This document shows, one piece after another, positions 27,848-36,975 of a stretch of 64,000 nucleotides of DNA. The translations under genes were made by a program, and so were the position numbers. Within the stretch, counting starts at the first letter, position 1, and the number at the start of each line of letters is the position of its first letter. Below the pieces are notes generated by a model. That model made no database searches, was not told the DNA's origin, and saw nothing but the letters and a program-made list of their open reading frames with translations. This stretch comes from Caulobacter sp. 602-2 (GTDB taxonomy: Bacteria > Pseudomonadota > Alphaproteobacteria > Caulobacterales > Caulobacteraceae). The stretch is from NCBI RefSeq assembly GCF_011043625.1, contig NZ_JAAKGT010000001.1, positions 248,001-312,000 on the forward strand. Direction: 5' to 3'.

Positions 27848-27936
27848 GTGTGCTTTTCGAGGAGGCGCCGCGCCGCGATTTGCGCCATACGGGCCGCCGA
27901 TTCAGGGGAAGGCGGACGCGGGGGGCGCGTTGGGGC

Positions 27937-28266
27937 ATGAGTGACATCGAAGCCAAATTGCGAGAAGCGGCGGCCGCCGTTGGCGTGGCCGAGCGGATCG
28001 AGGCGCTTCTGAAAAGCGTCGAAGAGGCCATCGAGGCCTATCCGGACGACGCCGATCCTCGCTATCTGACCCGCCTCATCGACCAGCGCACGGCCTTGCT
28101 GGATCCCGATCTGCCGCTGATCGCGCGCATCGCCGTGCAGCTTTGCGAGAACGACGCCGCGCGCGCCGCGGTGCTGGGTCCGCCGCTGGCCACGGCCGCC
28201 ACTGTCTGCCCGCTGATGAAGCCGGCGGTGAATCAGTTGCGCCGTCTGCTCGGCGAGACGGCCTGA
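27937..28266 (+). CDS. hypothetical protein, 109 aa
   Basis: A small, mostly helical, acidic protein (SDIEAKLREAAAAVGVAERIEALLKSVEEAIEAYPDDAD) with no signal or membrane segment. The ATG follows a G-rich stretch (GGGG 2-5 nt upstream). Family not recognised. Because it faces the winged-helix regulator across the palindrome, it may be a target of that regulator. Confidence 0.65.
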   Translation: MSDIEAKLREAAAAVGVAERIEALLKSVEEAIEAYPDDADPRYLTRLIDQRTALLDPDLPLIARIAVQLCENDAARAAVLGPPLATAATVCPLMKPAVNQLRRLLGETA

Positions 28267-28306
28267 GTCGGGAAAATCCTCGGCGCGATTGGTTGCACGG
28301 GCCTGA

Positions 28307-28336
28307 TTGCCTTCCGGCGAGGCCCGGACCTATAAG
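28307..28336 (+). promoter_or_regulatory. putative promoter of the PIMT-like gene
   Basis: TTGCCT and TATAAG are separated by 18 bp and end 28 nt before the start codon. The match to a housekeeping promoter is moderate. Confidence 0.4.
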
Positions 28337-28364
28337 CCTCTCGAACTGCTGTCCGAGGAAGTCC

Positions 28365-28937
28365 ATGAGCTCCGATTTCGCGGCTGCCCGCCTGAACATG
28401 GTGGAAAGCCAGATCCGCACCGCCGACGTGACCGACCTGCCGTTGCAGGACGCCCTGCGGGTGGTTCCGCGCGAGAACCTCGTGCCCGCCGGCAAGGCCT
28501 ATCTGGCCTATGCCGACGCCGAGGTCGAATACGCTCCGGGCCGCACGCTGATGCGCCCGCGCGACATCGGCAAGCTGCTGCAGAACCTCAAGCCGCGCGC
28601 CGGCGAGAAGGCCCTGGCCATCGCCGCGCCCTACGCGGCCGTGGTGCTCGAGACCATGGGCCTTTCGGTCACCCGCCTCGACGGCGACGACCTGACCGCC
28701 GTGCAGGGCGGCGAGTACGACGTGATCGTCTGCGAAGGCGCCGTGCCGAAGGCTCCGGTCTCGTGGACGGGCGCCCTGGCGCTGAACGGTCGCCTGGGCG
28801 TCGTCGAGCGCGAGGGTCCGGTCGGTCGCGCCGCGATCTACGCTCGGGCCGAGGACGGTCTGGCCCGTCGCGCGGCTTTCGATTCGACGCCGTCGCTGCT
28901 GGCCGGGTTCCCGGTCGAGGCTGGCTTCGCTTTCTGA
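28365..28937 (+). CDS. protein-L-isoaspartate O-methyltransferase family protein, degenerate SAM motif
   Basis: The N-terminal half matches PIMT (MVESQIRTADVTD, ALRVVPRENLVPAGKAYLAYAD, a strand with TLMRPRDIGKLLQNLKP). In true PIMT the SAM-binding motif I reads like EIGTGSGYQAAVLA; here it is ALAIAAPYAAVVLETMG, lacking the glycines. It is also short (190 aa). The protein may have lost methyltransferase activity. It precedes tolC on the same strand, separated by 236 bp with hairpins, an arrangement that I believe is conserved in Caulobacter. Confidence 0.82.
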   Translation: MSSDFAAARLNMVESQIRTADVTDLPLQDALRVVPRENLVPAGKAYLAYADAEVEYAPGRTLMRPRDIGKLLQNLKPRAGEKALAIAAPYAAVVLETMGLSVTRLDGDDLTAVQGGEYDVIVCEGAVPKAPVSWTGALALNGRLGVVEREGPVGRAAIYARAEDGLARRAAFDSTPSLLAGFPVEAGFAF

Positions 28938-28950
28938 CCTGACGACGGGA

Positions 28951-28977
28951 CGTCCGGGTGCTGAACCCGCTCGGACG
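28951..28977 (+). terminator. hairpin after the PIMT-like gene
   Basis: CGTCCG / CGGACG arms with an inner GGGT/ACCC pairing form a stem-loop 14 nt after the stop. There is no T-run, so it is weak as an intrinsic terminator. Confidence 0.4.
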
Positions 28978-29008
28978 CTCTCATAGGTCCCTCAAACTGG
29001 CGCCTGCT

Positions 29009-29065
29009 CACCAGGGTTGGGTATTTCATCCAAGCTTGGCTGGTTCTAGTCTGGGAGCCCTGGTG
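29009..29065 (+). other. inverted repeat in the tolC leader region
   Basis: Perfect 8-bp arms CACCAGGG / CCCTGGTG are 41 nt apart, with the palindrome CCAAGCTTGG inside. A further small hairpin (GCGCTT / AAGCGC) lies closer to the tolC start. It could be a structured leader or a protein-binding site. Confidence 0.3.
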
Positions 29066-29173
29066 ACAAGCGCGTAAGTCCGCGTGAAAAAAGCTTAACT
29101 AGCGATGGTCCACGGTGGGCCTTACAGCGCTTGGGTGTAAAGCGCGGACTTCGCGTGTGTTGGGGAATGAGGG

Positions 29174-30643
29174 ATGTCGAAGAGCCGTCGGGCCGGGTTG
29201 CTGGCCGCTGCTTGCTGCATGGGTTTTCTGGCCTCGGCGGCTAGCGCCGAGACCCTGACCGACGCGGTCACCCTGGCCTACCAGACCAATCCCACCATCC
29301 AGCAGCAACGCGCCGTGCAGCGCGCCGCCGACGAGGGCGTGGTCCAGGCCAAGACCGGCTTCCGCCCGACGGTGGGGCTGGACGGATCGATCTCGGGGTC
29401 GCGCACCGATCTGGCGCACCCCCGCACGACGCTGGTCGGCGGCCAGGTGGTCACCGGCGCCGACGTCACCAAGTCCGCTTCCAGCGGCGCCACGCTGTCG
29501 CTGTCGCAGCCGCTCTACACGGGCGGTCAGGCCAGCGCCCGGCTGTCGGCCGCCGAAGCCGACGTCCTGGCCGGTCGCGAAGACCTGCGCGGCGTCGAGC
29601 AGGGCGTGCTGGCCAATGTCATCACCGCCTATGTCGACGTGCGCCGCGGCCAGGAAAGCCTGCGCATCGCCCAGGAGAACGTCAGCGTCCTGACCCGCCA
29701 GCTGGACGAGTCGAACGCTCGCTTCGAGGTCGGCGAGATCACCCGCACCGACGTGGCCCAGTCGCAGGCCCGCCTGGCCGCCGCCAAGGCCAGCCTGTCG
29801 TCTTCGCAGGCCAATCTGGCCGTCGCCCGCGCCAACTACGCCCAGATCGTCGGCCAGAACCCGACCGATCTCGCGCCCGAGCCGTCGCTGGTCGAACTGC
29901 TGCCGGCCTCGGTCGAGCAGGCCTTCGACGCCGCCGAGGCGAACAATCCGACGGTCCAGGCCGCCCGCTACAGCGAGCAGGCCGCTTCGGCCCGCGTCGC
30001 CCAGGCCAAGTCGGCCTACCTGCCCACCGTCTCGGCCGGGGCCAGCCTCGGCTACTCGGCCAACGAGGTGAATGGCGAGTACAAGCAGTTCGGCGAGTAC
30101 GACCGCGCGATCAGCGGCTCGATCACCGCCCGGGTGCCGCTGTTCACCGGCGGCCTGAACGCCTCGAACGTCCGCGCCGCCAAGGAACGCGAAAACGCCG
30201 CCCGCATCGCCGTCGAAGGCGCCAAGCGCACCGTCGTCCAGCAGGTTTCGGCCGCCTGGAGCACCCTGCTGGCCGCCCGCGCCAACCTCGTCTCCAACGA
30301 GGAGCAGGTGAGGGCGACCAAGATCGCCTTCGAGGGCGTGCGCCAGGAGCAGCAGGTGGGCCTGCGCACCACGCTGGACGTGCTGAACGCCCAGCAGGAA
30401 CTGCGCGCCGCCGAACTGGCCCTGGTCACCGCTCGCCGCGACGAGTACGTGGCCAGCGCCGGCGTTCTGCAGGCCATGGGCGCGCTGGACGTGACCAAGC
30501 TGGCGCCCAGCGTCGAGCGCTACGACCCGAAGACCTCCTACGACCGTGTCGTGAATTCGGGTTCGGTGCCGTGGGAGCCGCTCGTGCGCACCCTCGACAA
30601 GGTCGCCTCGCCGGCGATCGCGACCTCGTCCGACGGCAAGTAA
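29174..30643 (+). CDS. tolC: TolC family outer-membrane efflux/type I secretion protein
   Basis: The trimeric outer-membrane channel partners with inner-membrane exporters. A signal peptide (LLAAACCMGFLASAASA-E) precedes two tandem repeats of the outer-membrane efflux domain: strand/helix segments such as LSLSQPLYTGGQASARL and ITARVPLFTGGLNASNV mark the two barrels, with long coiled coils between. 489 aa. In C. crescentus the homologue in this position (RsaF-type) serves type I secretion of the S-layer protein, and popZ follows, as here. Direct partners are not encoded in this window. Confidence 0.94.
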   Translation: MSKSRRAGLLAAACCMGFLASAASAETLTDAVTLAYQTNPTIQQQRAVQRAADEGVVQAKTGFRPTVGLDGSISGSRTDLAHPRTTLVGGQVVTGADVTKSASSGATLSLSQPLYTGGQASARLSAAEADVLAGREDLRGVEQGVLANVITAYVDVRRGQESLRIAQENVSVLTRQLDESNARFEVGEITRTDVAQSQARLAAAKASLSSSQANLAVARANYAQIVGQNPTDLAPEPSLVELLPASVEQAFDAAEANNPTVQAARYSEQAASARVAQAKSAYLPTVSAGASLGYSANEVNGEYKQFGEYDRAISGSITARVPLFTGGLNASNVRAAKERENAARIAVEGAKRTVVQQVSAAWSTLLAARANLVSNEEQVRATKIAFEGVRQEQQVGLRTTLDVLNAQQELRAAELALVTARRDEYVASAGVLQAMGALDVTKLAPSVERYDPKTSYDRVVNSGSVPWEPLVRTLDKVASPAIATSSDGK

Positions 30644-30779
30644 TTCCGTCCAACTTCAGGACGAATCATCGCGGCGCGAATCCTTGGCTTGCTTAAGCCG
30701 TGCAAGTCTGCACCATCGGCGGCACGCGTCTTGCGAGGCGCGCAAGGATTCGTAGCCCCTTAATACGGCCCAGCCCATC

Positions 30780-31322
30780 ATGTCCGACCAGAGCTCCCAA
30801 GAACCGACGATGGAGGAGATCCTCGCCTCGATCAGGCGGATCATCTCCGAAGACGACGCTCCGGCCGCCGAAGCGGCGCCGCCGCCCGCGCCCGAGCCGG
30901 TTCCCGAGCCCGAGCCGGTGATCGAGGACGACGTCCTCGAGCTGACCGATCCGATCGAGCCGCCGGCTCCGGTCGAGACGCTCGGCGACCTCGACCTCTA
31001 CACCCCGGAACCCGAGCCGGAGCCGGCCTATGAGCCGCCGCCGCCGCCTCCGGAGCCCGCCTACACCCCGCCGCCGGTGTTCAACCGCGACGAAGTGGCC
31101 GAGACCCTGGTCGGCGACCACGCTGCCGGCCTGGCCGCCAGCGCCTTCGGCAGCCTGAGCTCGGCCCTGCTGATGCCGGCCAACGGCCGCACGCTGGAAG
31201 ACGTCGTCCGCGAGCTGCTGCGCCCGCTGCTGAAAGAGTGGCTGGACCAGAACCTGCCGCGCATCGTCGAGAACAAGGTCGAGGAAGAGGTCCACCGGAT
31301 CTCGCGCGGCCGCGGCGTATGA
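30780..31322 (+). CDS. popZ: polar organising protein PopZ
   Basis: PopZ forms polar condensates that anchor ParB-bound origins and recruit signalling proteins in Caulobacter. The 180-aa protein shows the three known parts: an N-terminal interaction helix (MEEILASIRRIISED), a long Pro/Glu-rich disordered linker (residues ~22-100, repeats of PEPEP and PPPPP), and C-terminal oligomerisation helices (TLEDVVRELLRPLLKEWLDQNLPRIVE). C. crescentus PopZ is about the same length. It lies between tolC and valS, and a hairpin terminator follows. Confidence 0.96.
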   Translation: MSDQSSQEPTMEEILASIRRIISEDDAPAAEAAPPPAPEPVPEPEPVIEDDVLELTDPIEPPAPVETLGDLDLYTPEPEPEPAYEPPPPPPEPAYTPPPVFNRDEVAETLVGDHAAGLAASAFGSLSSALLMPANGRTLEDVVRELLRPLLKEWLDQNLPRIVENKVEEEVHRISRGRGV

Positions 31323-31371
31323 CATCGGCGTCGGGTCGCCCCTAGGCGGCCTTCGACGCCCGGATCTTGAG

Positions 31372-31399
31372 AAGGCGGTCGCGTTCGCGGCCGCCTTTT
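31372..31399 (+). terminator. terminator after popZ
   Basis: An 11-bp stem with one G-U pair (AAGGCGGTCGC / GCGGCCGCCTT), loop GTTC and a short T-run, 50 nt after the popZ stop and 73 nt before valS. Confidence 0.75.
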
Positions 31400-31471
31400 C
31401 CCGTTCAAATTCCCCGATAATCCCGCCGCCCGGTTTCGCCAGGCGGCGCTAAGTGGCATATCCCCTCCGCC

Positions 31472-34195
31472 ATGCTTGAAAAGACCTTCGATCCCAAAGC
31501 CGTCGAACCGCGCCTGTACGAAGCCTGGGAGGCCTCCGGGGCCTTCAAGCCGAGCGAGGATCCGAACGCCGAGCCGTTCGTCATCGTGATCCCGCCGCCG
31601 AACGTGACGGGCAGCCTGCACATCGGCCACGCGCTGAACAACACGCTGCAGGACGTGCTGACCCGCTTCCACCGCATGCGCGGCAAGGCCGCCCTGTGGC
31701 TGCCGGGCACCGACCACGCGGGCATCGCCACCCAGATGGTGGTCGAGCGCCAACTGGCCGCCGCCGGCAACATCGGCCGCCGCGACATGGGCCGCGAGGC
31801 CTTCGTCGACAAGGTCTGGGAATGGAAAGCCGAGAGCGGCGGGGCGATCACCAACCAGCTGCGCCGCCTGGGCGCCAGCTGCGACTGGTCGCGTGAGCGC
31901 TTCACCCTCGACGAGGGCCTGTCGTCCGCCGTCCGCAAGGTCTTCGTCCAACTGCACAAGCAGGGCCTGCTGTATCGCGACAAGCGCCTGGTCAACTGGG
32001 ACCCGCAGTTCCAGACCGCCATCTCCGACCTCGAGGTCGAGCAGAAGGAAGTCGACGGCGCTTACTGGCACTTCGCCTATCCGCTGGCCGACGGCGTCAC
32101 CTACCAGCACCCCGTCGAGTTCGACGACGAGGGCAAGGCGACCCAATTTGAGACGCGCGACTACATCGTCGTGGCCACCACCCGTCCCGAAACGATGCTG
32201 GGCGACACGGGCGTGGCCGTCCATCCGTCGGACGAGCGCTACAAGGATCTGGTCGGCAAGGACGTCGTCCTGCCGATCGTCGGCCGCCGCATCCCGATCG
32301 TCGCCGACGACTACGCCGACCCGACCAAGGGCTCGGGCGCGGTGAAGATCACGCCGGCGCACGACTTCAACGACTTCGGCGTCGGCAAGCGCGCCGGCCT
32401 GCCGGCGATCAACATCCTGACGCCGGAAGCCAAGCTCAACGACGCCGTGCCGGCCGAGTATGTCGGCATGGACCGCTTCGCCGCGCGCAAGGCCATCGTC
32501 GCCCGCGCCGAGGAAGAGGGCTGGCTGAAGGAGATCGAGAAGACCCGCCACATGGTCCCGCACGGCGACCGTTCGGGCGTGGTCATCGAGCCCTACCTGA
32601 CCGACCAGTGGTACGTCGACGCCTACACCCTGGCCCAGCCGGCCCTGAAGGCCGTCGAGAACGGCGACACCGTCTTCGAGCCGAAGCACTGGGAGAAGAC
32701 CTACTTCGAGTGGCTGCGCAACATCGAGCCCTGGTGCGTCTCGCGCCAGCTCTGGTGGGGCCACCGCATCCCGGCCTGGTTCGGCCCGGAAGGCTCGATC
32801 TTCGTCGAGGAGACCGAAGAAGCCGCCTACGCCGCCGCCCGCGCTCAGTTCGGCGCCGACGTCCAGCTGGTTCAGGACGAAGACGTTCTCGACACCTGGT
32901 TCAGCTCGGCCCTGTGGCCGTTCTCGACCCTCGGCTGGCCGGAAAAGACCCCGGACGTGGCGCGCTTCTACCCGACCAGCACCCTGGTCACGGGCTTCGA
33001 CATCATCTTCTTCTGGGTCGCCCGGATGATGATGATGGGCATCCACTTCATGGACGAAGTCCCGTTCAAGCAGGTGTTCATCAACGCCCTCGTCCGTGAC
33101 GAGAAGGGCGCCAAGATGAGCAAGTCCAAGGGCAACGTCATCGACCCGCTGGCCCTGATCGACGAGCTGGGCTGCGACGCCGTGCGCTTCACCCTGACGG
33201 CGATGTCGGGCCAGGCGCGCGACATCAAGCTGTCCAAGCAGCGCATCGAGGGCTACCGCAACTTCGGCACCAAGCTGTGGAACGCCACGCGCTTCGCCCA
33301 GATGAACGGCTGCGTCCGCGTCGAGGGCTTCGACCCCGCGTCGGTGACCCAGCCGCTGAACAAGTGGATCCGCGGCGAGGTCGTCAAGACGCTGGGCGAA
33401 GTGACCAAGGCCTTCGAGGCCCCGGCCTTCGACGAGGGCGCCAGCGCGCTCTACCGCTTCATCTGGAACGTCTTCTGCGACTGGTATCTTGAGCTGGCCA
33501 AGCCGGTGCTGAACGGCGAGGACGAGGCCGCCAAGGCCGAGACCCGCGCCATGACCGCCTGGGTGCTCGACCAGATCCTGATCCTGCTGCACCCGGTGAT
33601 GCCGTTCATCACCGAGGAGCTGTGGGACAAGACGGCCGAGGAGGGCGGTCCGGCTCGCCAGAGCATGCTGATCTCGACCCAGTGGCCGGATCTGCCGGAA
33701 AGCTGGATCGACGCCGAGGCCGCCGCCGAGATCGGCTGGCTGGTCGACACCGTCGGCGAGATCCGCTCGCTGCGCGCCGAGATGAACGTGCCGCCGTCGG
33801 CCAAGCCGGCCCTGGCCGTGGTCGGGGCGGGCGAGGGCACCCTTGGCCGCCTGGAGCGCCAGCGCGACCTGCTGGTCAGCCTGGCTCGCCTGGGCCAGGT
33901 CTCGGTCGCCGAGGCCGCGCCCGCCGGCACGGCGCCGGTGGTGATGGGCGAAGCGACGGGCGCGCTCGGCGTGGCCGAGTTCATCGACGTCGCCGCCGAG
34001 AAGGCTCGCCTGACCAAGGAGATCGCCGGCCATGTCGGCGAGATCGAGAAGACCGGCAAGAAGCTCGGCAACCCCGACTTCCTGGCCCGCGCCAAGCCCG
34101 AGGTCGTCGAGGAAAACCGCGAACGCCTGGCCGAAGCCGAAGCCGCCAAGGCCAAGCTGGAAGCCGCCCTCGGCCGCCTGGCGGCGATGGGCTAA
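31472..34195 (+). CDS. valS: valyl-tRNA synthetase
   Basis: Class I aminoacyl-tRNA synthetase charging tRNA-Val. The HIGH motif is at residues 50-53 ([12 protein letters not shown]), the editing domain is in the middle ([20 protein letters not shown]), and KMSKS starts at residue 548. The anticodon-binding domain is followed by the C-terminal coiled-coil tRNA arm ([19 protein letters not shown]). 907 aa is full length. A palindromic repeat follows the stop. Confidence 0.98.
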   Translation: MLEKTFDPKAVEPRLYEAWEASGAFKPSEDPNAEPFVIVIPPPNVTGSLHIGHALNNTLQDVLTRFHRMRGKAALWLPGTDHAGIATQMVVERQLAAAGNIGRRDMGREAFVDKVWEWKAESGGAITNQLRRLGASCDWSRERFTLDEGLSSAVRKVFVQLHKQGLLYRDKRLVNWDPQFQTAISDLEVEQKEVDGAYWHFAYPLADGVTYQHPVEFDDEGKATQFETRDYIVVATTRPETMLGDTGVAVHPSDERYKDLVGKDVVLPIVGRRIPIVADDYADPTKGSGAVKITPAHDFNDFGVGKRAGLPAINILTPEAKLNDAVPAEYVGMDRFAARKAIVARAEEEGWLKEIEKTRHMVPHGDRSGVVIEPYLTDQWYVDAYTLAQPALKAVENGDTVFEPKHWEKTYFEWLRNIEPWCVSRQLWWGHRIPAWFGPEGSIFVEETEEAAYAAARAQFGADVQLVQDEDVLDTWFSSALWPFSTLGWPEKTPDVARFYPTSTLVTGFDIIFFWVARMMMMGIHFMDEVPFKQVFINALVRDEKGAKMSKSKGNVIDPLALIDELGCDAVRFTLTAMSGQARDIKLSKQRIEGYRNFGTKLWNATRFAQMNGCVRVEGFDPASVTQPLNKWIRGEVVKTLGEVTKAFEAPAFDEGASALYRFIWNVFCDWYLELAKPVLNGEDEAAKAETRAMTAWVLDQILILLHPVMPFITEELWDKTAEEGGPARQSMLISTQWPDLPESWIDAEAAAEIGWLVDTVGEIRSLRAEMNVPPSAKPALAVVGAGEGTLGRLERQRDLLVSLARLGQVSVAEAAPAGTAPVVMGEATGALGVAEFIDVAAEKARLTKEIAGHVGEIEKTGKKLGNPDFLARAKPEVVEENRERLAEAEAAKAKLEAALGRLAAMG

Positions 34196-34205
34196 CTGCG
34201 ATCCC

Positions 34206-34324
34206 TCTCCCCTTGCGGGAGAGGGTGGCCCCGCGGAGCGGGGTCGGGTGAGGGGTCTCTCAGAGCCCGCCGCGCGACCCCTCATCCGTCGGCTGTCGCC
34301 GACACCTTCTCCCGCAAGGGGAGA
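34206..34324. repeat. long intergenic palindrome (REP/cruciform-like)
   Basis: The outer arms (34206-34225 and 34305-34324) are complementary at 18 of 20 positions around the core TCTCCCCTTGCGGGAGA. An inner pair, CGGGTGAGGGGTC / GACCCCTCATCCG, matches at 12 of 13. It resembles the short GC-rich intergenic repeats scattered in Caulobacter genomes and could act as a terminator for valS. Confidence 0.75.
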
Positions 34325-34452
34325 AGGGCGACGGCCAACTAAACATTGTTCCCTTACCGTCCAAACGACCGTTTACATCGGTCGCTTCCGCGTGCTTACT
34401 CGACGGAAACGCGCCGCTTGAACGAGCGCGATCGACACCGGGAGAGTAACGT

Positions 34453-36210
34453 ATGACCCAGGCCGCTCACGCGCCTAACCCCGTTCCATGGCCCGCCATG
34501 TCGGTGAAACAGGCCTACGCCCTGATCACCGCCCCGGGATCGCCCGCCGAGATGGAGGAGGTCGAGATCCGCGGCGTGCCGACGCGGACCTGGAAGAACC
34601 TCCCGCCCACGCTGCGCCATACCCTGCAGGTCGGCCGCACCCACGGCGACAAGATCTACCTCGTCCACGAGGACGAGCGGGTCAGCTTCGAGGCCTTCTA
34701 TCGCGCGGTGACCGCCTTCGCCGCCGAACTGGAGGCCAAGGGCGTCAGGAAGGGCGACCGGGTCGCCCTGATCATGCGCAACCTGCCCGAATGGCCGGTG
34801 GCCTTCTATGCGGGCCTGTCGATCGGCGCGATCATCACCCCGCTGAACGCCTGGTGGACCGGACCCGAGCTGGAGTACGGCCTGACCGACTCCGGCGCCT
34901 CGGTGGCGGTGATGGACGTCGAGCGCTTCGAGCGCCTGGCCGAGCACTTCGACAACTGCCCCGATCTCAAGCGCGTCTACGTCTCGCGCAGTAAGGAAGA
35001 CATCGCCCATCCGTACGTGACGCGGCTGGAAAGCGTGATCGGCTGCCCCAATGACTGGATCAAGCTGGACGAGCGTCCGCTCTCGACCATCGAGCTTGGC
35101 CCGGAAGACGACGCGACGATCTTCTACACCTCGGGCACCACGGGTAAGCCCAAGGGCGCGCTGGCCACCCACCGGGCCGTGAACAGCAACATCTTCGCCG
35201 CCGCCGCCGCCTCGGCCCGCAGCTTCCTGCGCCGCGGCGAGGCGCCGCCCCAGCCTGATCCCAGCCTGCCGCAGAAGGGCGCGCTGATCTCGGTGCCGTT
35301 CTTCCACGCCACCGGCTGTTTCGCGGTGATGAACCCCTCGCTGTTCGGCGGGGCCAAGATGGCCATGATCCGCAAGTGGGATCCCGAAAAGGCCATGCAG
35401 CTGATCCAGGACGAGAAGCTGACCCAGATGGGCGGCGTGCCGACCATCGCCTGGCAGATCATCGAGCACCCCAATCGCGACAAGTACGACCTGTCTTCGC
35501 TGGAGGCCGTGGCCTATGGCGGCGCGCCCTCGGCCCCGGAACTGGTGCGCAAGATCAAGGAGATCTGGCCGAAATCCTCGCCCGGCAACGGCTGGGGCAT
35601 GACCGAGACCTCGGCCACCGCGACCTCCAATTCTGCGGAGGACTACGAGAACCGTCCCGAAAGCTGCGGCCCGGCCGTGCCGGTCACCGACCTGAAGATC
35701 ATGACCCTCGAGGCCCCCTACGAGGAACTGCCGATCGGTTCGGTGGGCGAGCTGTGGTGCAAGGGCCCGCAGGTGGTGAAGGGCTACTGGAACAAGCCCG
35801 AGGCCACGGCCCAGACCTTCATCGACGGCTGGGTGCGCACGGGCGATCTGGCCCGCCTGGACGAAGAGGGCTTCTGCTACATCATCGACCGCGCCAAGGA
35901 CATGCTGATCCGCGGCGGCGAGAACATCTACTGCATCGAGGTCGAGAACGTCCTCTACGACCACCCGGCGGTGATGGACGCCGCCCTCGTCGGCGTCGAG
36001 CACAAGACCCTGGGCGAGGAGCCCGCGGCCGTCGTCACCCTGAAACCCGGCGCCAGCGCCACCGAAGACGAACTGCGCGCCTTCGTCGCCGACCGCCTGG
36101 CCGCCTTCAAGGTGCCGGTGAAGGTGATCTTCTGGCCCGAGACCCTGCCCAGGAACGCCAACGGCAAGATCCTCAAGACCGAACTGAAGAAGGTGTTCGT
36201 CACCGGGTGA
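34453..36210 (+). CDS. acyl-CoA synthetase (AMP-forming), long/medium-chain fatty-acid CoA ligase type
   Basis: ANL superfamily enzyme of 585 aa that adenylates a carboxylic acid and forms its CoA thioester. Motifs: the AMP-binding P-loop TIFYTSGTTGKPKGALATH, GWGMTETSA (adenine pocket), TGDLARLDEEGFCYIIDR (hinge Asp) and the C-terminal catalytic Lys region NANGKILKTELKK. The N-terminal ~60 residues (WPAMSVKQAYALITAPG) are extra compared with short ligases. Substrate chain length cannot be read; fatty acids are likely. Start codon has GGAG ~9 nt upstream. Confidence 0.93.
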   Translation: MTQAAHAPNPVPWPAMSVKQAYALITAPGSPAEMEEVEIRGVPTRTWKNLPPTLRHTLQVGRTHGDKIYLVHEDERVSFEAFYRAVTAFAAELEAKGVRKGDRVALIMRNLPEWPVAFYAGLSIGAIITPLNAWWTGPELEYGLTDSGASVAVMDVERFERLAEHFDNCPDLKRVYVSRSKEDIAHPYVTRLESVIGCPNDWIKLDERPLSTIELGPEDDATIFYTSGTTGKPKGALATHRAVNSNIFAAAAASARSFLRRGEAPPQPDPSLPQKGALISVPFFHATGCFAVMNPSLFGGAKMAMIRKWDPEKAMQLIQDEKLTQMGGVPTIAWQIIEHPNRDKYDLSSLEAVAYGGAPSAPELVRKIKEIWPKSSPGNGWGMTETSATATSNSAEDYENRPESCGPAVPVTDLKIMTLEAPYEELPIGSVGELWCKGPQVVKGYWNKPEATAQTFIDGWVRTGDLARLDEEGFCYIIDRAKDMLIRGGENIYCIEVENVLYDHPAVMDAALVGVEHKTLGEEPAAVVTLKPGASATEDELRAFVADRLAAFKVPVKVIFWPETLPRNANGKILKTELKKVFVTG

Positions 36211-36290
36211 GGAGCTTCAGGAACCTTCCCCTGTGGGGGAGGCGGCGCAGAGTGCCGGAGGGGGCCAGCGCCAAGGCCCTAGCCCCCTTC

Positions 36291-36323
36291 CGTTCAAATC
36301 CCCGCTTTCGCGGGGATTGAACG
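36291..36323 (+). terminator. hairpin downstream of the acyl-CoA synthetase
   Basis: A 14-bp stem with one bulged A (CGTTCAAATCCCCGC / GCGGGGATTGAACG) and a 4-nt loop, followed by GATTTGG. It is probably a transcription terminator or repeat element. Confidence 0.55.
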
Positions 36324-36470
36324 GATTTGGGGATCGGACGGGGATAGAGCCTCGTCCATCCCCCGGCGATTGTCGAAAACTCCTGAACCAATCCAATTAC
36401 TTCCAACTTTCTCACGGTGTTGGATCAGACGCGCTCGAACCCGCTGCATAATCATTGGGTCCCGTCGCAG

Positions 36471-36817
36471 GGAGAGGGCGCAAGGATCCGGCCCGAAGCG
36501 TGCGACGTGGATGCGATCGAGCGGGGCTGAAGGCGCGGCGTGAGCCGGGCCGGAAGGCTTGAATGAGGATGGGGGACGTAAACCCATCCATCGGGAGCTT
36601 GCCTGACTAGGCTCCCGCCCGTCCAAGGGTCCGCGCCGCCATGCACGCCTGGCCGCCAAGAAACGGGGGCGCACTGCATGGGGAAGGGGTAAAAGGCGGA
36701 AGAGGCCTGCGCGCCCCGGCCTGAGGAACAACGATCGCGCGGGGCGTTCCAGCTTCGTCGAAACGGTACTTAGAACTCACACATCCGGGCGAGGCCCGGA
36801 CGCCCCGCGCCCTCTCC
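36471..36817. ncRNA. candidate structured non-coding RNA, ~350 nt
   Basis: No convincing gene lies between 36211 and 37118. Within this stretch, GGAGAGGGCGC (36471-36481) is exactly complementary to 36807-36817, closing a ~350-nt segment. Inside are several strong hairpins: GATGGG/CCCATC (36568-36588), GGGAGC/GCTCCC (36593-36615), CCATGCA/TGCATGG (36639-36681), GGAAC/GTTCC (36725-36750) and CCGGGC-GAG-GCCCGG (36785-36799). An AT-rich patch and a CATAAT box (36447-36452) precede it on the plus strand. I do not see the conserved cores of RNase P RNA, tmRNA or SRP RNA. Strand is unproven. Confidence 0.45.
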
Positions 36818-36855
36818 ATCAACTTCCGTGGTTTCCACGAGAGGCCGAGAAGCCG

Positions 36856-36959
36856 TGCGTCCTTCGAGGCTCGCCTTCGGCGCGCACCTCAGGATGAGGA
36901 ATAAGGAGCTATGACCTCCTCATCCTGAGGCGCCCGCGCAGCGGGCCTCGAAGGACGCA
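36856..36959. repeat. nested palindromic intergenic repeat
   Basis: Perfect 15-bp outer arms TGCGTCCTTCGAGGC / GCCTCGAAGGACGCA enclose perfect 14-bp inner arms CCTCAGGATGAGGA / TCCTCATCCTGAGG. This is a common style of dispersed Caulobacter intergenic repeat. Confidence 0.85.
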
Positions 36960-36975
36960 AGGCGCCAGCCAAGAT

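Noticed and set aside
31061..34285. 1074-aa minus-strand open frame
   Set aside because: Complete antisense of valS and part of popZ, with low-complexity composition and no motif.
36471..36817. tmRNA or RNase P RNA identity for the structured segment
   Set aside because: The expected tag-coding sequence (ANDNFAEEFAVAA type) and the GAGGAAAGTCC core are absent on both strands.
36294..36822. Minus-strand frames of 145 and 71 codons
   Set aside because: Arg/Pro-rich, without ribosome-binding sites, and lying over the structured RNA candidate and repeat DNA.
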